52,930 nt of DNA from JBEBSD01 sp040394475 (GTDB taxonomy: Bacteria > Bacteroidota > Bacteroidia > Cytophagales > Spirosomataceae). The first letter of the stretch is position 1, and each line of letters begins with the position of its first letter. This document shows positions 15,574 through 25,700 of the stretch, piece after piece. Below the pieces are notes generated by a model, which was given only the letters and a program-made list of their open reading frames with translations, made no database searches and was not told the DNA's origin. The stretch lies in the NCBI GenBank assembly GCA_040394475.1, contig JBEBSD010000043.1, positions 1-52,930 on the forward strand, written 5' to 3'. The position numbers and the translations under genes are program-made.

Positions 15574-15861
15574 TTATTCCGGCCTTTGTGCGTCCTTCTC
15601 CACCCAGAAAGTGGCAAAAGGCAGCAAAGACGCCAGAAAATACATACCCGCCCGTTTGAGGGGCCATTTACGTTCCACCTGGCAAAGCACCAGTAACGCC
15701 ACGTAGAGCACGAACAATCCTCCGTGTACACGGCCAACATGCGTGACCATAGCCGGCGCGTCCATCCAGTATTTGAGCGGCATGGCAATAAATACCAGCA
15801 GCAAATAAGAAATCCCCTCCCAAACTGCAATCCTCCTGAACCAGGACACTGTATTTTTCAT
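15574..15861 (-). CDS. DUF3817 membrane protein
   Basis: A 95-residue membrane protein with three hydrophobic helices and the DUF3817 signature WFRRIAVWEGISYLLLVFIA, MPLKYW and VHGGLFVLYVALL. The family has no assigned function; homologues are often near membrane or energy-metabolism genes. It lies alone on the minus strand between sua5 and the ATP-grasp terminator. ATG at 15861. Confidence 0.85.
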   Translation of the reverse strand: MKNTVSWFRRIAVWEGISYLLLVFIAMPLKYWMDAPAMVTHVGRVHGGLFVLYVALLVLCQVERKWPLKRAGMYFLASLLPFATFWVEKDAQRPE

Positions 15862-15889
15862 TTCAACCTGTTAAAATCCGACGAACAAC

Positions 15890-15930
15890 ATTAAAAACAA
15901 CGGGTCCCGAAACAGACAGTTTCAGAACCC
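15890..15930 (-). terminator. Rho-independent terminator of the ATP-grasp gene
   Basis: On the minus strand GGGTTCTGAAAC (15930-15919) pairs with GTTTCGGGACCC (15913-15902) over 12 positions, two of them G-U, around a 5-base loop. A U-rich tail (GTTGTTTTTAATG) follows. It begins 38 bases after the ATP-grasp stop. Confidence 0.75.
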
Positions 15931-15967
15931 ATTTGTTCCAAAGTTATCAAATAAATCCGGGATCCCC

Positions 15968-17407
15968 CTAATAAAGCACCCAGGTATCTTTCCCGCCGCC
16001 GCCCTGGGAAGAATTCACCACCAGGGAACCTTTCCGGAGCGCAACCCGGGTCAGCCCCCCCGGGATCACGTGGATATCATCACCATACAAAATATACGGC
16101 CGTAGATCCACATGGCGGCCCTCTGCCTGTCCGTCGACCATACAAGGTACCCGTGACAACGAAATTGTCGGCTGTGCAATATAGTTCCGGGGATTTTCGC
16201 TGATTTTCCGGCGAAATAATTCATGTTCCGCCTTGGTGGCTTTCGGCCCGATCAGCATCCCGTAGCCGCCGGCCTCGTTCGCCTCTTTCACTACCAGGTT
16301 CCCGATGTTTTCCTGTACATAGTTATAAGAATCCTGCTCGCTGCAGATATAAGTCTGAACATTGGGAATAATCGGATCCTCTCCCAGGTAATACTTAATA
16401 ATGCGGGGTACGTAAGCGTACACGACCTTGTCGTCGGCCACGCCGGTACCCGGTGCATTCGCCAGCGCCACCCGGCCCTTTTTGTACACCTCGAAAATCC
16501 CCGGAATTCCTAAAAGCGAATCCGGGTTAAATGCAAGCGGGTCTATAAAGGTATCATCCAGGCGCCGGTAAATGACATCCACCACTTCAAATCCTTTCGT
16601 AGTCCGCATTTTCACATAGCCGTCATCCACCACCAGGTCACGGGAATCGACCAGTTCTACTCCCATTTGCTGGGCCAGGTAGGAATGTTCAAAATAAGCC
16701 GAATTATAGATCCCCGGGGTGAGTACGGCCACCGTAGGATCAGGGCGCTCGGCCAGCGACTGTAACATTGTCAAAAGCCGGGCCGGATAATCAGATACCG
16801 GCCGAACCCCGGTCCGGGCCAGCACATCCGGGAAAATCTGCTTGGACAACTCCCTGTTTTCCAGCATATACGAGACCCCGGACGGGCAGCGCAGGTTATC
16901 TTCCAGCACCATCATTTCCCCGTTATTTCCCCGTATCAGGTCGGTTCCCGTGATATGGCACCAGATTCCTTTCGGCGGCGTAAGCCCGATACACGGCTTC
17001 AGAAAACATTTACTGGACGCTATCAAGTCCCGGGGAACCACCTTATCCTTCAGGATTTTCTGATCATTATACACATCATGAATAAACAGGTTGAGGGCTT
17101 TGATACGCTGTTTCAGTCCTCTCTCCAGGCGTTCCCACTCCGAACCGGGCAACACGCGCGCAATGATATCCAACGGCATCGTCCGCTCCGTCCCCTCTCC
17201 TTCCGAATAAACGTTGAATGTTATCCCCATTGCCAGCATAGCCTTTTCGGCAGTCAGCTGGCGGTTGGTCAGCTCCTCACAACTGAGCTGCTCAAATTTT
17301 TGCTTCAAATGGGCATATCCTTCCCGGGTAGCGCCTTCAGGGGAAAACATTTCATCGTAAAAACTATCCGCGTCGTAACCTTCAAATGAAAAATTCATAC
17401 TATTCAA
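15968..17407 (-). CDS. Circularly permuted ATP-grasp protein (DUF404/DUF407 type)
   Basis: A 479-residue protein of the CP_ATPgrasp_2 family, related to enzymes that form amide bonds using ATP (glutathionylspermidine synthase and peptide-ligase relatives). Recognisable blocks are MPLDIIARVLPGSEWERLER, NLFIHDVYNDQKILKD, PKGIWCHITGTDLIRGNNGE, VLEDNLRCPSGVSYMLENR, VVKEANEAGGYGMLIGP and FRRKISENPRNYIAQPTISL. The length is full for the family. In many genomes it is encoded with an alpha-E-domain protein and a transglutaminase-like protein; neither is here, so it works alone or with partners elsewhere. Its product is unknown. A strong terminator follows. Confidence 0.88.
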   Translation of the reverse strand: MNSMNFSFEGYDADSFYDEMFSPEGATREGYAHLKQKFEQLSCEELTNRQLTAEKAMLAMGITFNVYSEGEGTERTMPLDIIARVLPGSEWERLERGLKQRIKALNLFIHDVYNDQKILKDKVVPRDLIASSKCFLKPCIGLTPPKGIWCHITGTDLIRGNNGEMMVLEDNLRCPSGVSYMLENRELSKQIFPDVLARTGVRPVSDYPARLLTMLQSLAERPDPTVAVLTPGIYNSAYFEHSYLAQQMGVELVDSRDLVVDDGYVKMRTTKGFEVVDVIYRRLDDTFIDPLAFNPDSLLGIPGIFEVYKKGRVALANAPGTGVADDKVVYAYVPRIIKYYLGEDPIIPNVQTYICSEQDSYNYVQENIGNLVVKEANEAGGYGMLIGPKATKAEHELFRRKISENPRNYIAQPTISLSRVPCMVDGQAEGRHVDLRPYILYGDDIHVIPGGLTRVALRKGSLVVNSSQGGGGKDTWVLY

Positions 17408-17720
17408 AATAATAATCCTTTAAGTTGTGAAATTTCATCCTGATAATTCCGTTAATCACCAATAATAGCAAATGTTTCATCAATAGTCAATTAGTTCGAA
17501 AAGAAGCTGCCATCTTCAGGATATCCATCCGACCATCGTACCGGTTCATCTGTGCGCCCCGGTTCCGGCAGCGCCTCATTCTGGTATCGAAATCTTTTGC
17601 CTGCCGGAAAATTATAAGAATGTCCGCATTCAATAAATAGTTTTTATATTCGTTCCGGGAATAGCGGCAGTGATTTCCTTTATTTTGAAGTTTAAAATTG
17701 ATTTTGTTCGACTTTTACGA

Positions 17721-19271
17721 ATGCGCCCCATAGCTTTTATCCTGATCATGATAGTTCCCTGGCTGCAGGTGCGCGCGCAGCACATGCAGGGGATTTCCTT
17801 AAGCAACTATGCGGGGACCAATAGTCTGTACCACAACCCGGCTTTTGTGGCCGACTCGCGCTACAGCGTTTTCGGGAACCTGGTCGGGGTAAATTACTAT
17901 GTAGGCAACAACCATGTAAAGTGGGACGCCCCCTTTTCCTTTATGGCGTTTGTGACGAACTCGGTGGGAACCGAACACCGGAATGAATCAGGCTCCATTA
18001 AATTTCCCCGTACCTATCTGGCACAGCGGCTTAACGGCAACACGAAGTACCTGAACACCGGCCTTGATGCCCGCTTGCCGGCCCTTATGATTTCCTTAAA
18101 AGACGGGCGTTTCGGAATTGGGTTTACTTCCCGTTTCCGTACCATTCTGAATGTGTCCGAAACCACCGAACCCCTCGCCCGGCTCATCCGTGGCAGCACG
18201 CAGGATACTACCCTTCATAACATCAGCTACACAAATCAGACGGCCAAACTGCAGTTAAACGGTGTTGCCGAATACGCGGTTACACTGGGGGGCGTCCTGA
18301 TCGACAACGATGTCGACTTCCTTAAAGTGGGCATCACCGCCAAAAAGCTCATCGGGGTCCTTCACAGCAATATCCACATTGAACAGGCGACCTACGAAAT
18401 GGTCCCGGATCCGGCCTGGCAAAACCGGCGGTACCAGATTTCAGCACAGGACCTGGATGGCACAGCCGGCTATACGACCGACGCGGGCGTCCGCAATACG
18501 TCGCTTGACCCCCGGTGGCTGCTGGGACGTACGTCTCCCGGAGACGGCTGGGGAATTGATATCGGCGCCGTTTATGAATACAGGCCGGATATAGCCAAAT
18601 ACAATCGTTACAACGGGAATGGCCCCAGGAAGCGCGATCCCAGTAAAAACAAGTACCTTTACCGCCTTGCCGCTTCCATTACCGATATCGGCAAGCTCAA
18701 TTTCAATTCTCACCTGAACCGCAGCCTCGAAGGCGCTGATGCGACGGGGCTGCTCAACTACGACAGCTTCCAGAATCTTTCCGGTCTGGATGATTTTTTC
18801 GGATCCGTGCAAGACCGGCTGCAGCTGGCCGCCGCCCAACCGGCAGCCTTTAAGCCGTTACTCCCGACAGCCCTGCAACTCAGCGCCGACTACCAGGTAA
18901 AACCCAATTTATACGTCAGCGCTCAATGGATCCAGACACTCCGTAAACCAGGAACATTCGCCATTCGCCAGGAAAGTCTGCTCGCGCTGACCCCCCGGAT
19001 CGAACACCGCTGGTACGAATTATCGGTCCCCCTTTCCATTATGAATCACTACCGGTCTGTAGGGATCGGACTGGCGGGGAGAGCAGGGCCTTTATGGGTA
19101 GGTACCGACCATATTCCCGGACTATTCAACATCGGGAAACCCAAATCACTTACGTTATATGCCGGGTTATCGATGGGTATTTTTCGAAATGCACCCGATG
19201 ATTCCATTCCTTGCTGGCCTCCCAAACGAAATTGGTTCCAACGGTTGTTCAGAACCGGAGAAGTACAGTAA
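17721..19271 (+). CDS. DUF5723 family protein, probable outer-membrane barrel
   Basis: About 516 residues beginning with a signal peptide (FILIMIVPWLQVRAQ). The mature N-terminus, GISLSNYAGTNSLYHNPAFV, is the hallmark of DUF5723 proteins, which resemble PorV/FadL-like or PorP-like outer-membrane barrels of Bacteroidota. Alternating hydrophobic strands run to the end. The ATG at 17721 puts the signal peptide first; an in-frame ATG at 17670 would add 17 basic and hydrophobic residues. Function unknown; a role in surface or secretion biology is only suggested by the family. Confidence 0.75.
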   Translation: MRPIAFILIMIVPWLQVRAQHMQGISLSNYAGTNSLYHNPAFVADSRYSVFGNLVGVNYYVGNNHVKWDAPFSFMAFVTNSVGTEHRNESGSIKFPRTYLAQRLNGNTKYLNTGLDARLPALMISLKDGRFGIGFTSRFRTILNVSETTEPLARLIRGSTQDTTLHNISYTNQTAKLQLNGVAEYAVTLGGVLIDNDVDFLKVGITAKKLIGVLHSNIHIEQATYEMVPDPAWQNRRYQISAQDLDGTAGYTTDAGVRNTSLDPRWLLGRTSPGDGWGIDIGAVYEYRPDIAKYNRYNGNGPRKRDPSKNKYLYRLAASITDIGKLNFNSHLNRSLEGADATGLLNYDSFQNLSGLDDFFGSVQDRLQLAAAQPAAFKPLLPTALQLSADYQVKPNLYVSAQWIQTLRKPGTFAIRQESLLALTPRIEHRWYELSVPLSIMNHYRSVGIGLAGRAGPLWVGTDHIPGLFNIGKPKSLTLYAGLSMGIFRNAPDDSIPCWPPKRNWFQRLFRTGEVQ

Positions 19272-19458
19272 TATGCGGAGAACAGGCGGCGGCATCACTT
19301 GCACATCCTCCGATAAACGACGAGGCTGAAACACACAGCAGCAGCCTCTCTCAGGGAACCCGGGATAAAAGCGGAAGTAAATCATTGCAGTATTACTGTT
19401 CTGTTTTCGGTATTTACAACGATATTTGCAGCCACCACTACAGGATTTTTTGCACCGT

Positions 19459-21999
19459 ATGAAGCCTATTTACCGGTTATATCACAGGTTGACCCGTTTC
19501 CTGACCACTGTCAGGGATTTCGTACGTTCAACGCTCATCAGAATCCTTAAAACCCTGCTTGACTTGTTGCTGCGCGATAAAAGCGAACCTTTTCAACAGT
19601 ATTTCCTGAAAAAAAAAGCAGCGCTCAGCCATTGGTATTATAACAGCGTGATCGACACGTCCTCCGCTTATTACCGTCCGATCCTCCGGTTGTGGCGGAC
19701 GGCTGTCACCGTTGTTTTGGTTTTTGTGTTTTATATTTTTTGCATAGAAACCAATTTTCTCTGGCTGATGGGGAGTATGCCCAGCGTCGACGACCTTCAA
19801 AATCCTAAAGTGGCCCAATCGTCCGAAATTTATACGGCCGATGGTGTCATGCTGCGGAAACTGTATACCGAAAACCGTACCCCGGTCCGCTACGACGAAA
19901 TCTCACCAATGCTCGTCAAAGCGCTGATTGCGACAGAAGATGTCCGGTTTCATGCACACTCCGGAATTGACCACCGGGCCATGGGCGCCGTGGCGATGGC
20001 GATTCTTAAAGGAGAAGCCGATCGGGGGGGCGGCAGTACGCTCACGCAGCAACTTGCCAAGAAACTGTTCAAAACCCGCCGGAAAGATGCGCGCGGGCTG
20101 TTCGGGAACGTTCCGGTGGTGTCCACCGTGGTTTACAAAACAAAGGAATGGCTGACGGCCATAAAGCTGGAACGGAATTTTACGAAAGAAGAGATCATCA
20201 CGATGTATCTCAATACGGTTGACTACGGACAGAATACCTTCGGAATCAAAACCGCGGCAAAGATCTATTTCAGCAAGGACCCTTCCACCCTTACCACCGA
20301 AGAGGCTGCCGTGCTGGTAGGGCTTCAGAAAGCGACTACCACCTACAACCCGATCCGGAATCCCGAACGATCGAAACAGCGGCGGGACGTCGTGCTGGGT
20401 CAAATGCAAAAATACGGGTTCCTGACCAAAGCGGATACAGACTCGCTGATCGCCCTGCCGCTGACGTTAAAAACCAATTTTGAATCGCCTTACGATGACG
20501 ATAATTCCAATTATTTTATCGCCGTAGTGGAAAAGATCGTTGAAAACTGGGGAAAGGAAAATGATTATGACCTTTATACGGACGGATTACGGATCTATAC
20601 CAGCATTGACTCCCGCCTGCAAGCCTATGCCGAGGAGGCCGTAACCGAAAAAATGAGGTCGCTGCAAAGGGTTTTCGAGGAACACTGGCGTAACCGTAAC
20701 CCCTGGACAAACGACAAAGGCGAAGAAATACCCGGCTTTTTACTGGATGTCATCAAGCGTACAAACCGGTATGCCGGGCTGGCCGAACGCTTTCCCGATG
20801 AGCCCGACTCCGTCCTGTTTTACCTCCACCGGAAGGACACCATGACCGTTTACGACTGGCAGACAGGCGGCAAGCGAATGGAATACTGGAGCCCGCTGGA
20901 TTCCCTTAACTACTACAAACGCATCCTCCGTGCCGGAACCATGACAATGAACCCGTATACCGGGCATATCAAAGCCTGGGTAGGCGGATTGGATTATGGC
21001 TTTTTCAAATACGACCACGTCCGACAAAGCAAACGACAGCCCGGGTCTACCTTTAAACCCTTCGTATATGCCGCAGCCATTGATGACACGACTTTCAATA
21101 TGAGTCCCTGCGACCGGATGCCCGACCAGCCCTTCGTGAAAGAACTGGAAGTTGACGGGACCATTGAGGTATGGAGGCCCCGGAATTCTACCGGGTACTT
21201 TACCTATTCCAACATGACGCTCAGAAGAGCGCTGGCACAGTCTGTTAATTCCGTTACAGCGGCATTGACCGATAAGATAGGCGCAGCCAATGTCGCGCAG
21301 TATGCCCGCAATCTCGGAATTAACACGCCGCTCGATCCCGTCCCCTCCATCGGGCTGGGGACAAACGACGTCTCTCTTTACGATATGGTGGCTGCCTATG
21401 CCGCCTTTGTGAACAACGGTACGTACACCAGCCCCCTGATAGTCCTGAAAATTGAAGACCGTAATGGCAACGTGCTCCATGAATTCACCCCTGAACACCA
21501 TGTCGCCGTCCGTCCGGAATCGGCTTTCCTGATGGTACACATGCTGAAAGGCGGGGTGGAGGAGCCGGGAGGAACCTCCAGGGCGCTGTGGGGATACGAT
21601 GTCTTTAAAAATAAAAATGAAATCGGAGGAAAAACCGGGACCACCTCCAATAACTCTGACGGCTGGTATATGTGCATTACCCGCGAGCTGGTGACCGGCG
21701 CCTGGGTGGGCGGGGAAGACCGGAGTATTCATTTCCGGACTACGAACCTTGGAGAAGGTTCCAAAACCGCCTTGCCGATAGTAGCGCGTTTTCTTGAAAA
21801 AGTGTACAAAGACAAAACCACAGGTATCGATCCCGGCCCGTTCCCCAAACCTTCTTTTAAGATCACCAAAGATTACACAAGTTGCCTGTATAGCGATCCC
21901 GAGCCGGAGGAAGAAACAATTGATTCCACGGTGGTTGCCCCGGTCGAAGAAGATGTTTTCGGCCCGCCGCCGCCGCTTCTGGACAGTGTAGTCCCATGA
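19459..21999 (+). CDS. Penicillin-binding protein 1A (bifunctional glycosyltransferase/transpeptidase)
   Basis: About 846 residues. It builds peptidoglycan in the periplasm: a glycosyltransferase domain polymerises lipid II and a transpeptidase domain cross-links the strands. One membrane anchor lies near residues 75-95 (WRTAVTVVLVFVFYIFCIET). The GT51 domain shows TEDVRFHAHSGIDHRA, GGSTLTQQLAKKLF and KEEIITMYLNTVDYGQNTFG. The transpeptidase motifs are S530-T-F-K533, S595-V-N597 and K725-T-G. The ATG at 19459 is preferred over one 11 codons upstream because MKPIYRLYHRLTRF gives the usual basic start. The stop overlaps the vanZ start by 4 bases. Confidence 0.93.
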   Translation: MKPIYRLYHRLTRFLTTVRDFVRSTLIRILKTLLDLLLRDKSEPFQQYFLKKKAALSHWYYNSVIDTSSAYYRPILRLWRTAVTVVLVFVFYIFCIETNFLWLMGSMPSVDDLQNPKVAQSSEIYTADGVMLRKLYTENRTPVRYDEISPMLVKALIATEDVRFHAHSGIDHRAMGAVAMAILKGEADRGGGSTLTQQLAKKLFKTRRKDARGLFGNVPVVSTVVYKTKEWLTAIKLERNFTKEEIITMYLNTVDYGQNTFGIKTAAKIYFSKDPSTLTTEEAAVLVGLQKATTTYNPIRNPERSKQRRDVVLGQMQKYGFLTKADTDSLIALPLTLKTNFESPYDDDNSNYFIAVVEKIVENWGKENDYDLYTDGLRIYTSIDSRLQAYAEEAVTEKMRSLQRVFEEHWRNRNPWTNDKGEEIPGFLLDVIKRTNRYAGLAERFPDEPDSVLFYLHRKDTMTVYDWQTGGKRMEYWSPLDSLNYYKRILRAGTMTMNPYTGHIKAWVGGLDYGFFKYDHVRQSKRQPGSTFKPFVYAAAIDDTTFNMSPCDRMPDQPFVKELEVDGTIEVWRPRNSTGYFTYSNMTLRRALAQSVNSVTAALTDKIGAANVAQYARNLGINTPLDPVPSIGLGTNDVSLYDMVAAYAAFVNNGTYTSPLIVLKIEDRNGNVLHEFTPEHHVAVRPESAFLMVHMLKGGVEEPGGTSRALWGYDVFKNKNEIGGKTGTTSNNSDGWYMCITRELVTGAWVGGEDRSIHFRTTNLGEGSKTALPIVARFLEKVYKDKTTGIDPGPFPKPSFKITKDYTSCLYSDPEPEEETIDSTVVAPVEEDVFGPPPPLLDSVVP

Positions 22000-22364
22000 A
22001 AATAATACTCCCCGGATTTCTCACCCGGCACTCCTGGGCAGCTCTTACCTGGACGCTGCTGATTATTATCGGCTGTACACTCCCCGGTAAGGACCTTCCG
22101 GGATCGCCTATGGTCGGTTTTGACAAGATCGTCCATACAGGGTTATTCATTGGATGGACTTTCCTGTGGCGGCTGCGCTATCCGCACCGGGCCCTGCGCA
22201 TTTTGCTCCTCGGCATATTCTTTGGTACCTCCCTTGAATTTTATCAGCAATGGCTCCCGTTTGACAGAACCTTCGATTGGTGGGACGCGGCCGCAGATGC
22301 GCTCGGAGCCGGGCTGGGCAACTTACTCTACCAGGTCGCCCGACCGTGGCTACGATCGGTTTAA
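21996..22364 (+). CDS. VanZ-family membrane protein
   Basis: A 122-residue protein with four short membrane helices and the VanZ pattern TWTLLIIIGCTLPGKDLP, FDKIVHTGLFIGWTFLW and GTSLEFYQQWLPFDRTFDWW ending DAAADALGAGLG. VanZ homologues are linked to cell-envelope functions and low-level glycopeptide tolerance in some hosts, but most have no known activity. The start overlaps the PBP1A stop (ATGA), so translation is coupled and an envelope role is likely. Confidence 0.88.
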   Translation: MKIILPGFLTRHSWAALTWTLLIIIGCTLPGKDLPGSPMVGFDKIVHTGLFIGWTFLWRLRYPHRALRILLLGIFFGTSLEFYQQWLPFDRTFDWWDAAADALGAGLGNLLYQVARPWLRSV

Positions 22365-22765
22365 AGGGCCGCTCCGGCCTGTACCGGATGCCGGGCAAGA
22401 GACAACCACGGACCGATTCTCGCTCTCCTCAGTTATTTTGGATTAATTTTCTCATTTTTTAAACAAAACCAGTAGGATTCAGGGCACTATTGCTTTAACC
22501 TAAAATCAGTATGCAAGCATACTACTATTATACACTGTAACCGTAAAACCCCGGATCTTACCCAATCATGCATTTATTAAATCTTTTCAGACTGCAATTA
22601 TTTTTAAAAAAAATAACACTCACCGCCAATGGCCCATTTATCAAAGCCCTCGTATTTACTCATGGAACAAGGTATGGTTACCTCCCATTGTCAGCACTAC
22701 GTAACGGACACACAATCCAGTCCATTTCCCCTTCGTATCACTCTTAACTCTAATCAAAACAGCTT
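22365..22765. other. Intergenic region before susC, with an operator-like palindrome
   Basis: About 400 bases. AGTATGC and GCATACT at 22508-22523 form a 7-bp inverted repeat with a 2-base spacer. An AT-rich tract with a T/A hairpin (TTATTTTTAAAAAAAATAA) lies at about 22599-22617. The stretch must hold the susC promoter and leader; I could not fix the boxes. No gene. Confidence 0.4.
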
Positions 22766-25700
22766 ATGAATGGAAATTCTTTTACTTTCTCAAGGCAACT
22801 ACTCCGGCGGGTACTGCTGGTAGTATTGTTGAGCTGCCCTTTCCGGTCGGAAGTGGTCGCTGACACCGGCAACCTGAACGGAACCGGTAAAGAGCGGACC
22901 ATTACCGGAACGATAACCCTTCAGTCGGATGGGACCGCATTACCCGGGGTGAACGTCGTCGTCCAGGGCACCCGGACGGGAACCAGCACCAATGCGGATG
23001 GCAGGTATTCGATTGTCATCGATGATCAGACCCGGCCGATCCTGGTGTTCTCCTATATCGGCTATATCACACAAGAGATTCTTGTGGGCAATCAATCTGT
23101 ACTCAACGTCGCTTTGGAAGAAAGTATCGAAAATCTTCAGGAGGCAGTCGTCACCGCACTGGGAATCAAGCGGGAAGAACGGTCGCTGGGTTATTCGGTA
23201 GGGAAAGTAGACGGTGCGGAGCTCACCCGGGTGGTCCAGGAAAACGTCCTGAATGGTATCGCGGGTAAAGTAGCAGGCGTTTCAATCAGCGCCACCGGCG
23301 GCACAGGCTCTTCGGTAAGCATGGTAATCCGCGGCGCTACCTCTATCAACAGTGATAACCAGCCGCTTTTCGTGGTGGACGGCGTCCCGCTCGCCAATAC
23401 GCTGAACAACGTGAGCGAGGTGTCCGGAAGAGACAACCGGGTCGATTATGGGAATGCTATCTCCAGTCTGAACCCTAACGACATTGAAAACATCTCGATC
23501 CTGAAGGGGCCCAGCGCCGCGGCCCTTTATGGCTCGCGTGCGGGTAACGGCGTAGTGCTGATCACCACCAAAAGCGGCGCCAATGCCAGGAAACTGACCG
23601 TTAACATCCATTCAAGTATTGTTTTTGACCGGCCGTATGCCTACCTGAAACAGCACCATAAATTCGGGGCCGGCCAGTTTTCTGCCATTCCGCCCGAGAT
23701 CTCGGGCACACCGTTGTCCAATCCGTTCGGCGGTCTGGTGCTGGATTATATCGGTGGCGCTTACGGGGCCGAACTGGATAAAGGATACGAAGCGATCCAA
23801 TGGAACAGCCCCATAGGAGAAGACGGCAAACAAATCGCCACACCGCTGGTTTCCCATCCCGACAACATCAAGCATTTTTTCAATACCGGGCTTACCTTGC
23901 AGAACGGGGTTTCGGTTTCTAACGGCAATGCTATCGGCAGTTACAGACTGTCCTATTCCAATATGCGGCATACCGGTATTGTCCCCAACTCCGATCTCTT
24001 TAACAATACCGTCAACCTGAACACCATCCTGAACGTCGGCAAAAAGGTCCGGATCAGCTCTAACCTCGACCTGAGCCGTAACAGCTCGAATAACAGGCCC
24101 GCAGGCGAAAGGGGCACCAATCCCATGCAATGGGCCTACGAGGTAGTATCCAGCACCGATATCCGGGACATGAGAAATTACTGGATGCCGGGCAAGGAAG
24201 GTATTCAGCAAAGGTCGCAGGATTGGGACCGGCCTGTGCACGAATATAACAACCCGTATTTCCTGGCCTATGAAGTGAACAACGGTTTCAGCCGCGACCG
24301 GGTATTCGGTAACGTAAAATTAGATTGGGAAATCCTCCCCGATCTTTCTTTAATGGTACGCTATGCCCTGGATAACCTGTCGGAACGGCGGGAGACAAAA
24401 ATGGGGAATAGTTATGCAACCGACCCCAATGGCGCATACGGGCTGCACAATCTGAATAATTTCGAGAACAATGCCGACTTTTTCCTTACTTACAGGAAAA
24501 CCCTGAGCGACTTCAGTTTTTCGTTGTCTGCAGGAGGTAACCACCGTTACCAAACTACCTTTAATTCTTCCAATTCCTCGGTCAACGGGCTGATCGTCCC
24601 GGGGGTTTACACGCTCAACAACATCGCGCTGGGCAATTTGAACGCGTCCAGTTATCGTGATCAGAAAGCAGTAAACAGCTTATATGGCTTAGGGAATATC
24701 GGCTATAAGAATTCTGTATTTCTTGAATTTTCAGGACGGAACGACTGGTCGAGTACCCTGCCTAATGCCGACGGCTACTTTTACCCGGCTGCTTCTCTGA
24801 GTGTATTACTTAACGAATTCCTCCCGCTCTCCAACAAGGTGAGTCTGCTGAAATTACGGGGTGGTATTGCCGAGGTCGGAAACGACACCAGGCCCTATCA
24901 GTTGATCGCTACCCTGGCCAATGCCGGCACGTTCAACGGAACCCCGCAGCTCTCCACTTCCGGAGTTTTGCTCAACCCGCAGCTGAAACCTGAAATTGCC
25001 CGCTCCTACGAAGCGGGGATCGACTTCAGTATGTTTGCCAATCGCTTACGATTTGCAGGTACGTATTACGTGGTAGATAACAAAAACCAGATCTTCAGTA
25101 CGGCGATGCCGGGCTCGTCGGGTTATTCCATGAAAAACATCAACGCCGGCCTGTTGCGCGGTAAGGGAATAGAACTATCGTTCGGAATAACCCCTGTAAA
25201 AAACAACAACCTCAGGTGGGACCTCAATTTCAACCTGACCAGGAGCAGGACTACCCTGTTGGAGCTATCCGACGACCTGCCCTATTTTACGATGTGGGAA
25301 GAGGCCAAAGGCGGAGCATGGACGTACGTAGGGGATGAAATGGGAGACATTTATGACGCCGAATTGGTTACGGTTAAGGATAAGACGTCTGAATACTACG
25401 GGTATCCGATCCTGGATGAAACCGGTAAATGGCAGAGCATCGACGCACAGAATTCCAGGAATAAAATCGGCAACTACAACCCGAAGTTTATCCTGGGCGG
25501 ACAGACTTCGGTAAGTTACAAAGGATTTAATCTGAGCATGACGTTTGACTGGCGTAACGGGGGCGATTTTGTTTCGCAAACCTACCGGTACAGCGAAGAG
25601 CATGGCCGGTCGCAGCTATTCCTGGACAAGCTGATAGACCCCGGCTCCATGTCAGGCAAGGAACTGAGGGATCACCTGGTCGCCCATGAGGATGAGCTGA

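Noticed and set aside
20740..21732. Long minus-strand frame of 330 codons opposite PBP1A
   Set aside because: The plus strand carries all penicillin-binding-protein motifs, and the antisense frame has no domain and follows from the codon pattern of the real gene.
22367..22379. GGCCG-CTC-CGGCC hairpin as terminator of vanZ
   Set aside because: The stem is only 5 bp and no T-run follows.
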